Part shown: piece after piece, positions 14,622-20,363 of the stretch | How positions within the stretch are numbered: position 1 is the first letter of the stretch | Layout: each line of letters starts with the position of its first letter | Source: Muribaculaceae bacterium | Lineage (GTDB): Bacteria; Bacteroidota; Bacteroidia; Bacteroidales; Muribaculaceae | Reading direction: 5' to 3' | NCBI GenBank assembly: GCA_021443235.1 | Contig: JABUUJ010000031.1 | Location: 1 to 20,363, forward strand | Length of the DNA stretch: 20,363 bases | The notes under the pieces: model-generated | What the model saw: the letters and a program-made list of their open reading frames with translations, nothing else | Database searches by the model: none | What the model was told of the DNA's origin: nothing | Program-made: the position numbers and the translations under genes

Positions 14622-16403
14622 ATGAGCGAAGAATTAAAAAATTCTCCTATCGCCGATTTCGACTGGGATGCCTATGAGAATGGCGACACCCAGAGTGTGA
14701 AATCACGCGAAGAACTGGAAAAAACCTATGACATGTCACTTGGCCAGTTTAAGGACAAGGAAGTAACCGAAGGTACTGTAATCTCAATCAACAAGCGTGA
14801 GGTTGTAGTTAACATTGGTGCTAAGTCAGACGGCATTATTCCCTTTAACGAGTTCCGTTACAACGAGGACCTGAAAGTGGGCGACGTTGTAGAAGTGTTT
14901 GTTGAGAGTCAAGAGGACAAGAAAGGTCAGCTGATTCTGTCGCATCGCAAGGCTCGCATGTCGAAGAGCTGGGATCGCGTTAATGAAGCGCTTGAGAAAG
15001 ACGAAGTTATCAAAGGTTACATCAAGTGCCGCACCAAAGGTGGCATGATCGTTGATGTATTTGGCATTGAGGCATTCCTGCCTGGCAGCCAGATTGACGT
15101 GAAGCCCATCAAGGACTACGATGTATTCGTTGGTAAGAACATGGAGTTCAAGGTTGTGAAGATCAACCAGGAGTTCAAGAACGTTGTTGTGTCGCACAAG
15201 GCCCTCATCGAGGCCGAGCTTGAGCAGCAGCGCAAGGACATCATCAACACCCTTGAGAAGGGTCAGGTGCTTGAGGGCACAGTTAAGAACATCACCTCTT
15301 ACGGTGTGTTCATTGACCTTGGAGGTGTTGACGGTCTTATCCACATCACCGACCTTTCGTGGGGTCGCGTAAACAATCCTTCGGACATTGTAGAGCCCGA
15401 GCAGAAGCTGAACGTAGTTATCCTTGACTTTGATAACGACAAGAAGCGCATTGCCCTTGGCTTGAAGCAGTTGCAGCCGCATCCATGGGAGCAGCTCGAC
15501 GAGAACCTGGCCGTTGGCGACAAGGTATCGGGCAAGGTAGTTGTCATGTATGACTACGGTGCATTTGTTGAGGTAGCCCCTGGTGTTGAAGGCCTTATCC
15601 ACGTGAGTGAGATGTCATGGTCGCAGCACCTGCGTTCGGCACAGGACTTCATGAAGGTGGGCGACACCGTTGAGGCTCAGATTCTGGCCCTTGACCGTGC
15701 AGAGCGCAAGATGTCGCTTGGCGTTAAGCAGCTGAAGTCAAATCCATGGGAGAGCATCGAGGACAAATATCCTGTAGGTTCGAAGCACAATGCCAAGGTT
15801 CGCAACTTCACCAACTTTGGTGTATTTGTAGAGCTTGAGGAGGGTGTTGACGGTCTGATTCACATCAGCGACCTGTCGTGGACCAAGAAGGTTAAGCATC
15901 CTTCAGAGTTCACCCAGCTGGGCGCCGACATAGAGGTTGTTGTGCTTGAGATTGAGAAGGACCAGCGTCGTCTGAGCCTTGGTCACAAGCAGCTTGAGCA
16001 GAATCCTTGGGACGTATTTGAGAACGTATTCACCGTTAACAGTATCCACGAGGGCGTAATCACTGAACTCCTCGACAAGGGCGCTGTAGTTAATCTGCAG
16101 CCTCACGGCGTAGAGGGCTTTGCAACCCCGAAGCACCTCATGAAGGCCGACGGCACACAGGCCAAGCAAGACGAGAAGCTTGACTTCAAGGTGATTGAGT
16201 TTAACAAGGACTCTAAGCGCATCATTCTGTCGCACAGCCGCATCCACGAGGATGAGCAGAAGCAGGAAGCTCGCAAGACTAAGCGTGCCAACAAGCCCGC
16301 TGCCGAGGAGGCTCCCGCAAAGGTTGAGGAGAAGGCCACCACTACTCTGGGCGACATCAGCAGCCTTGCAGCTCTGAAGGCTCAGCTTGAGAAGGGTGAG
16401 TAA
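14622..16403 (+). CDS. rpsA: 30S ribosomal protein S1
   Basis: The product is 593 residues with six S1 RNA-binding repeats, each opening with a V-x-G-x-V-type strand. They begin near EGTVISINKREVVVNIG (about 50), KGYIKCRTKGGMIVDVFG (about 130), EGTVKNITSYGVFIDLGG, SGKVVVMYDYGAFVEVAPG, NAKVRNFTNFGVFVELEEG and EGVITELLDKGAVVNL. The middle repeats carry the GLIHxSxxSW signature. A charged, alanine-rich tail follows. S1 brings mRNA to the 30S subunit, which matters in a phylum with little Shine-Dalgarno use. The gene has its own promoter and terminator and is monocistronic. Confidence 0.95.
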   Translation: MSEELKNSPIADFDWDAYENGDTQSVKSREELEKTYDMSLGQFKDKEVTEGTVISINKREVVVNIGAKSDGIIPFNEFRYNEDLKVGDVVEVFVESQEDKKGQLILSHRKARMSKSWDRVNEALEKDEVIKGYIKCRTKGGMIVDVFGIEAFLPGSQIDVKPIKDYDVFVGKNMEFKVVKINQEFKNVVVSHKALIEAELEQQRKDIINTLEKGQVLEGTVKNITSYGVFIDLGGVDGLIHITDLSWGRVNNPSDIVEPEQKLNVVILDFDNDKKRIALGLKQLQPHPWEQLDENLAVGDKVSGKVVVMYDYGAFVEVAPGVEGLIHVSEMSWSQHLRSAQDFMKVGDTVEAQILALDRAERKMSLGVKQLKSNPWESIEDKYPVGSKHNAKVRNFTNFGVFVELEEGVDGLIHISDLSWTKKVKHPSEFTQLGADIEVVVLEIEKDQRRLSLGHKQLEQNPWDVFENVFTVNSIHEGVITELLDKGAVVNLQPHGVEGFATPKHLMKADGTQAKQDEKLDFKVIEFNKDSKRIILSHSRIHEDEQKQEARKTKRANKPAAEEAPAKVEEKATTTLGDISSLAALKAQLEKGE

Positions 16404-16430
16404 TCGCACTGAACATTAACACTTTATTAT

Positions 16431-16464
16431 AGCGCCGTTGCTTCAAGTGACGGCGCTTGTTTTA
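16431..16464 (+). terminator. Intrinsic terminator of rpsA
   Basis: AGCGCCGT (16431-16438) pairs perfectly with ACGGCGCT (16450-16457). A TGTTTTA tail follows. Confidence 0.88.
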
Positions 16465-16495
16465 GTCCCCTAAAGGAGGAGCAGGGGTAATGGGA

Positions 16496-16574
16496 ATAAG
16501 GTCGATAAGGTCACTAAGGCCAATTAAGGACATTAAGGGGGAGGGCATCGCGTAAACGCTTAGACGCTTAGGCG
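16496..16574. repeat. Two short degenerate tandem repeats in the rpsA-lipoprotein spacer
   Basis: Positions 16496-16540 hold about five degenerate copies of a 9-10 base unit of the form ATAAGGTCA/TAAGGNCAT. Immediately after, 16552-16574 holds about three copies of an 8-base unit (TAAACGCT, TAGACGCT, TAGGCG). Both lie in a spacer without genes (16465-16687), which otherwise holds only purine-rich sequence and the next promoter. Confidence 0.65.
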
Positions 16575-16625
16575 AAGGGATAGGGCCAAGGTTGAGGGCG
16601 TGGGTGTGGTTTTTTTGGGAAAAAT

Positions 16626-16656
16626 TTTGTGGTGACGTGAAAAAGGTGTAATTTTG
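16626..16656 (+). promoter_or_regulatory. Promoter of the lipoprotein gene
   Basis: TTTG (16626-16629), 19 bases, then TAATTTTG (16649-16656). The ATG is 31 bases downstream. Confidence 0.8.
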
Positions 16657-16687
16657 CAGTGAGAAACTGAAGTTTTGTAGAAAACCG

Positions 16688-17038
16688 ATGAAGAAATTGC
16701 TTTATATATCGCTTGCCGCTGTGGCAATGAGCATGACGGCGTGCTATGGTTCGAATGACAATGACGGCACTCAGGATGAGGGTGTAGATACTATTGAGGC
16801 TCCTGCCGATGAGGTAGCAGAGATTGATAGTACTCAGCCTCAGGAGGTTACTGGAATTGTAGTGGATGGTGCGCGCCGCTCGATTGACGTTAAAGTGGGC
16901 GACGAGACGCTCAACTTTGAGCTTGAGTCGGGCGATGAAGTGTATTATGAGATAGGCGACACGGTGACTGTGCGCTACTACATGACTCGCAACTCGGGCG
17001 ACAGTGTGGTGGAGGTGATTGACCACCAGAGTCGTTAA
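16688..17038 (+). CDS. Small predicted lipoprotein
   Basis: The product is 116 residues. A lipoprotein signal peptide ends in the lipobox MTAC, with the acylated cysteine at C19. The mature protein starts with an acidic, flexible stretch (about 20-55), and the acidic residues soon after the cysteine could act as a Bacteroidota surface-export signal. A compact beta domain follows (about 56-116; VTGIVVDGARRSIDVKVGDETL, then EIGDTVTVRYY). No named family was recognised. It has its own promoter. A hairpin (17045-17068) lies just after the stop, and tRNA-Gly follows 50 bp downstream. Confidence 0.8.
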   Translation: MKKLLYISLAAVAMSMTACYGSNDNDGTQDEGVDTIEAPADEVAEIDSTQPQEVTGIVVDGARRSIDVKVGDETLNFELESGDEVYYEIGDTVTVRYYMTRNSGDSVVEVIDHQSR

Positions 17039-17044
17039 AGTGAT

Positions 17045-17068
17045 ATTTGCTTCAACGTATTAGCAAAT
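17045..17068. other. Hairpin between lipoprotein gene and tRNA-Gly
   Basis: ATTTGCT (17045-17051) pairs perfectly with AGCAAAT (17062-17068) around a 10-base loop. It has no strong U-tract on either strand. It overlaps GATATTTG (17042-17049), a one-mismatch -7 element that could drive tRNA-Gly, with TTG near 17019-17021 as the -33 element. Confidence 0.45.
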
Positions 17069-17088
17069 CTGGGTAAAATATAGATAAT

Positions 17089-17161
17089 GCGATAGTGGCT
17101 CAGTTGGTAGAGCATTGGCTTCCCAAGCCGAGGGTCGCGGGTTCGAGTCCCGTCTATCGCT
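17089..17161 (+). tRNA. tRNA-Gly(CCC)
   Basis: The cloverleaf is complete. The acceptor stem is GCGATAG with CTATCGC, the D-arm is GCTC/GAGC, and the anticodon stem is TTGGC with GCCGA around the loop TTCCCAA (anticodon CCC). The T-arm is GCGGG/CCCGT around TTCGAGT. The discriminator is T. It decodes GGG glycine codons. No strong consensus promoter lies just upstream. Confidence 0.95.
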
Positions 17162-17167
17162 CCCATG

Positions 17168-17201
17168 AGGATGTGTCACAGTTGTGGCGCATCCTTTTTT
17201 T
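17168..17201 (+). terminator. Intrinsic terminator of tRNA-Gly, inside the end of the U32 gene
   Basis: AGGATGTGTC (17168-17177) pairs with GGCGCATCCT (17186-17195), including two G-T pairs, and a run of seven T follows. The last codons and stop of the minus-strand U32 gene (17176-17178) lie within it. Confidence 0.82.
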
Positions 17202-19026
17202 GTGGAACGGTGATGCGCATCTCGCAGGCGCTGCAGTCGCAATGCACCTCGAGGAGGGTGTCGGCATTGCGCAGGAAGAGTCGGGCAGGTAGTGACCTTG
17301 CGTTGCGGTCGCGGTGGCATGCTCCGAGCTGTCGCCTGATGCAGTAGCGAGTGTGCATGAGCGTTGCGTGGTCGTTGTCACAGGTTTCGATGGCTGGCTG
17401 GATGTCAATCACGCCGTGGTCGCGGTAGAGTTGCTCGGCGAGATGGTTAGCGACATTGTCGGCATGAGAGAGGGTTGCGCTTGGCGCCTGAGCATCAAGG
17501 TTTTCGCGCTTGCGCAAGTCAAGATGGTGTGTGATGGCATTGGTGCGGTCGAGCAGGTCGATGGTGTCGCGTCGCAGCTGAGCGAGGAGGGAGACCGGGA
17601 TGAACTTCTCCCATACCCTCGTTGTGCAGTCGCGCATGCGGTAGATAGTGTCGCCGAGTTTGGCGAGAATGTCGCATTGTCGCTCGCCTTGTGGCGTGCG
17701 CGCAACGTCGAGCGAGGCCGGAATGGCGTGTGCGACCGAGTTTCCGCGCTCGTCGGTGAGTCGCAGTGCGAGAGAGCCCGTGGCGTAGTATAGCAAAGCG
17801 TCAACTTGGATGGTGCGTTGTGCCGATGGCCGAGAGAGAATGTCGTCGAAAGCCTTGTCGGCAGTGCGATAAAGCATAGTTCCAGGCTTAATGTCGACTG
17901 GCTCGCGCAGTAGCAGGTTTCGCCCATTTGCAACATTCACCCTCACGCCGCAGAACTGCTGACGGTCGTCAAAGAAACTCAGTCCGTCGCCATTAACCAC
18001 TTGCAACTTGGTATCGACCAGTAGTGACTTGCCGTGGCAAGCCAGCACCTTGCCCAGCGGCTGTCCTTGCGACTTGGGAGTGTCGAGGCATGCCATGGTT
18101 GAGGCTTTGTCGCGTCCGTCAATGAAATAGTGAGTGAAACTGCGGTTGAACGAGCGCTGCACGTCAGGCTCAAACGAGAGGCTTGTGGCACCACAGGAGG
18201 CACGCACAAGGGCGCCGTCGCTTGCTGCGATAGTCTGGTCGAGAAGTTGGCGGTAATGGGCCACCACGTTCTTGACATAGGCCACGTCCTTGAGGCGTCC
18301 CTCAATCTTGAACGACGATACACCAGCCTCAATCATCGGAGCGATGCGTTGTGAGAGATTGAGGTCGCGCAGCGAGAGCAGATGCTTGTTTTTCAGCAGT
18401 TTATTACCATGCTCATCCTCAAGGTCGTAGGGCAGGCGGCACATTTGTGCGCACTGACCACGGTTGGCGCTGCGACCTTTCACTGCATGGCTAAGGGCGC
18501 AACGGCCGCTGTAGCTCACGCACAGGGCGCCGTGAACAAAAGCCTCGAGCGGCACGCTCACCACCTCGTTGATGGCGCTGATCTCGTTGAGCGAGAGTTC
18601 GCGCGCCATGACCAGTTGCGAGAACCCGAGTTGCTGCAGGAAGAGGGCTTTGTCGGGAGTGCGGATGTCGCATTGCGTGCTGGCATGCAGGGCGATGGGC
18701 GGCAAGTCAAGTCGCAGAAGCCCGAGGTCCTGAACGATGATTGCATCTACATGGGCGCGGTAGAGGTCGCCGATGAGTCGCTCAACCGTGGCGAGCTCGT
18801 CGTCGTAGACGATAGTGTTGACGGTGGCATATACGCGTGCGCGGAACTGGTGGGCGTAGTCGCACACGCGCGCGATATCGTCGATAGAGTTGCCCGCCAT
18901 GGCCCTTGCTCCGAAGCGTTCAGGTCCCACATACACAGCGTCGGCGCCATGTTTAATGGCCTCGAAGGCGGTCATGGCGTCGCGGGCGGGCGCAAGGAGC
19001 TCGATGTGGCGTGGTTTAGCAATCAT
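17176..19026 (-). CDS. U32 family (peptidase-like) RNA hydroxylase, RlhA type
   Basis: The product is 616 residues. The U32 fold opens with IELLAPARD and GADAVYVG. The family signature E161-x-F ... HGALC169 ... SGRC176ALS is present, followed by C192 and C196, likely iron-sulfur ligands. A second domain, likely DUF3656 as in E. coli RlhA (YdcP), follows from about residue 300. The C-terminus carries the CDCSAC cluster (596-601). RlhA hydroxylates a 23S rRNA cytidine and its relative TrhP a tRNA uridine; length favours the RlhA type, but this is not certain. The start at 19026 is fixed by the conserved ELLAPA block. The promoter lies only five bases upstream, so the mRNA is probably leaderless. 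The 3' end overlaps the tRNA-Gly terminator. Confidence 0.88.
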   Translation of the reverse strand: MIAKPRHIELLAPARDAMTAFEAIKHGADAVYVGPERFGARAMAGNSIDDIARVCDYAHQFRARVYATVNTIVYDDELATVERLIGDLYRAHVDAIIVQDLGLLRLDLPPIALHASTQCDIRTPDKALFLQQLGFSQLVMARELSLNEISAINEVVSVPLEAFVHGALCVSYSGRCALSHAVKGRSANRGQCAQMCRLPYDLEDEHGNKLLKNKHLLSLRDLNLSQRIAPMIEAGVSSFKIEGRLKDVAYVKNVVAHYRQLLDQTIAASDGALVRASCGATSLSFEPDVQRSFNRSFTHYFIDGRDKASTMACLDTPKSQGQPLGKVLACHGKSLLVDTKLQVVNGDGLSFFDDRQQFCGVRVNVANGRNLLLREPVDIKPGTMLYRTADKAFDDILSRPSAQRTIQVDALLYYATGSLALRLTDERGNSVAHAIPASLDVARTPQGERQCDILAKLGDTIYRMRDCTTRVWEKFIPVSLLAQLRRDTIDLLDRTNAITHHLDLRKRENLDAQAPSATLSHADNVANHLAEQLYRDHGVIDIQPAIETCDNDHATLMHTRYCIRRQLGACHRDRNARSLPARLFLRNADTLLEVHCDCSACEMRITVPQKKDAPQL

Positions 19027-19031
19027 AAATG

Positions 19032-19063
19032 CAAAATTACGATTTATTAGGTATTAAGACAAG
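19032..19063 (-). promoter_or_regulatory. Promoter of the U32 gene, predicted to give a leaderless mRNA
   Basis: On the minus strand, CTTG (19063-19060), 20 bases, then TAATTTTG (19039-19032). Only CATTT separates the -7 element from the ATG at 19026, so the expected start of transcription coincides with the start codon within a few bases. Confidence 0.7.
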
Positions 19064-19142
19064 AAAAAAGGTAAATAAAGCACGTTGCGAGCGCATTTAT
19101 ATATAATTAAGTGTTGAAAAATCATAAATTTCGGTTTAATGG

Positions 19143-19173
19143 TTTGCTATGTGTGAATTTATCCGTAAATTTG
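19143..19173 (+). promoter_or_regulatory. Promoter of bamD
   Basis: TTTG (19143-19146), 19 bases, then TAAATTTG (19166-19173). Transcription would begin near 19180, before the ATG at 19201 and after the longer frame's start at 19111. An AG-rich GAGAGAG stretch precedes the ATG. Confidence 0.82.
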
Positions 19174-19200
19174 CAAGTTGAAACAACGAAGAGAGAGAAA

Positions 19201-20007
19201 ATGAAGAAGAATTTACTGGTTTTAGTGGGCTTTGCGCTGATGCTGGCATCTTGTGGCGAGTATAACAAGGTGTTGAAGAGCACCGACTATAACTATAAAT
19301 ATGAATATGCCAAGCGCGCTTTTAATGAAGGGCGCTATGCTCAGGCCTATACCATCCTTGGCGACCTTGTTCAAGTGTTTAAGGGCACCGACAGGGCCGA
19401 GGAGTCGCTGTACTTGCTGGGGTTGAGCTACTATGAGAACAAGGACTATGACAACGCCGGTTCTTACTTCAAGAACTACTATCAGCACTACCCCAAAGGG
19501 CAGTATGCCGAGTTGGCCCGCTTCTACACGGGTTATGGTTACTACATCGACTCGCCCGAGTCGCAGCTTGACCAGACCCCCACAGTGAAGGCGATAGAGG
19601 AGTTGCAGGCGTTTCTTGACTTCTTTCCCAAGAGCGACAAGGTGTCGATAGCGCAGAACTGCATTTTTGAGCTTCAGGACAAGCTGGTGCTTAAAGAGCT
19701 TGAGAACGCGCAGCTCTACTACAACCTGGGCAACTACATGGGCAACAACTATGAGAGCGCGGTGATTACGGCCAAGAACGCTATCAAGGAGTATCCCTAC
19801 AGCAAGTACAAAGAGCAGCTGGAGATGCTGGTGCTCAAGTCGCGCTACCGCGAGGCCGTGGAGAGCGTAGAGGAGAAGAAGGAAGAGCGCATGCGCACTG
19901 TCATTGACGAGTATTACACCTTTGTCAACGACTACCCCGACAGCAACAACCGCCACGAGGCCGACAATATCTTTAAGGTTGCCAACAAATTTGTAAACGG
20001 GAAATAA
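19201..20007 (+). CDS. bamD: Outer membrane protein assembly factor BamD
   Basis: The product is 268 residues. It is a lipoprotein: the signal peptide ends at LASC with C18 as the lipid anchor. The rest is built of TPR helices: YEYAKRAFNEGRYAQAYTILGDLV, then EESLYLLGLSYYENKDYDNAGSYFKNYYQHYP, further repeats around 130-235, and a last one with FVNDYPDSNNRHEAD. BamD binds BamA on the periplasmic face of the outer membrane and helps insert beta-barrel proteins. The start was set by the promoter and signal peptide. The omega gene follows after 25 bp, a common Bacteroidota arrangement, so they form an operon. Confidence 0.93.
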   Translation: MKKNLLVLVGFALMLASCGEYNKVLKSTDYNYKYEYAKRAFNEGRYAQAYTILGDLVQVFKGTDRAEESLYLLGLSYYENKDYDNAGSYFKNYYQHYPKGQYAELARFYTGYGYYIDSPESQLDQTPTVKAIEELQAFLDFFPKSDKVSIAQNCIFELQDKLVLKELENAQLYYNLGNYMGNNYESAVITAKNAIKEYPYSKYKEQLEMLVLKSRYREAVESVEEKKEERMRTVIDEYYTFVNDYPDSNNRHEADNIFKVANKFVNGK

Positions 20008-20032
20008 TAACGAAATAACATAAAGAGACACA

Positions 20033-20363
20033 ATGGATTACAAGAAGACAAACGCACCCCTCAGCACTACAGTGCACGATCTGGTAGAGCTTGCCGAGCA
20101 AACTGGCAACATCTATGAGACAGTGAGCATCATCAGCAAGCGCGCCAACCAGATTGCCAAGGACATGAAGGATGACCTGGACAAGAAGTTGTCGGAGTTC
20201 ACTTCGCCGAGCGATGACCTGAACGAGATTTCGGAGAATCGTGAGCAGATTGAGATCTCGCGCTTCTATGAGAAGCTTCCCAAGCCCACGCTGATTGCTA
20301 CGCAAGAGTATATGGAGGGCAAGTTATATTTCAAGAACGCCACTAAGGACAGAGAGGAGATGT
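20033..20363 (+). CDS. rpoZ: RNA polymerase omega-like subunit, truncated by the window end
   Basis: The first 110 codons are present and no stop is reached before the window ends. It opens MDYKKTNAP, then TGNIYETVSIISKRANQIAKDM, and later NREQIEISRFYEKLPKPTLIA and EYMEGKLYFKNATKD. This is the Bacteroidota omega protein, which is close to 110 residues in full, so little is missing. Omega binds beta' and helps assemble RNA polymerase. It is co-transcribed with bamD. Confidence 0.85.
   Translation, partial: MDYKKTNAPLSTTVHDLVELAEQTGNIYETVSIISKRANQIAKDMKDDLDKKLSEFTSPSDDLNEISENREQIEISRFYEKLPKPTLIATQEYMEGKLYFKNATKDREEM

Overview
The window is an ordinary-looking stretch of chromosome from a member of the Bacteroidota, order Bacteroidales. 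A Muribaculaceae- or Prevotella-like genome is my best guess, from style only. The evidence is nine promoters of the Bacteroidota sigma type (TTTG or TTG, 19-20 bases, then TAnnTTTG), sparse Shine-Dalgarno sites, a DUF3843 protein, Bacteroidota-type BamD and RNA polymerase omega genes next to each other, and two secreted proteins with C-terminal tails that look like type IX secretion sorting signals. I see no prophage, insertion sequence, CRISPR array or defence island.

Layout. Positions 1-217 are a non-coding, AT-rich leader with an 11-bp inverted repeat. mutS2 (218-2674) is followed by tRNA-Ser(TGA) and its terminator. The U-tract of that terminator abuts the ribosome binding site of a small TIGR04076-type gene (2902-3219). 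A convergent DUF3843 gene (3256-4713, minus strand) follows. An AT-rich gap then leads to a secreted protein with two PAP2 phosphatase domains (4915-6441), the second of which has lost its catalytic histidine. Next are holB (DNA polymerase III delta') and an addB-type nuclease (7656-10685), both replication/repair genes.

The central part is a translation block: rplY (ribosomal protein L25/Ctc), pth and an S4-domain Hsp15 homologue (10820-12679). It ends in a striking 20-bp tandem repeat array and a terminator. A secreted, possibly beta-propeller protein lies on the minus strand (13028-14200). It is divergent from rpsA (14622-16403), which encodes ribosomal protein S1 with six S1 repeats.

The right part has a repeat-rich spacer, a small lipoprotein gene (16688-17038), tRNA-Gly(CCC), and a minus-strand U32 hydroxylase gene (17176-19026). 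The end of the U32 gene overlaps the tRNA terminator, and its promoter appears to give a leaderless mRNA. bamD (19201-20007) and the truncated rpoZ-like omega gene (20033 to the window end) close the window.

Most genes are housekeeping: mismatch/recombination control (mutS2, holB, addB), 50S-centred translation quality control (rplY, pth, hslR), translation initiation (rpsA), RNA modification (U32), and outer-membrane assembly (bamD). No strong candidate for a new multi-gene system was found. The best leads are small: the half-dead tandem PAP2 protein, the 20-bp array after hslR, the tRNA-Ser/TIGR04076 junction, and the predicted leaderless U32 gene.
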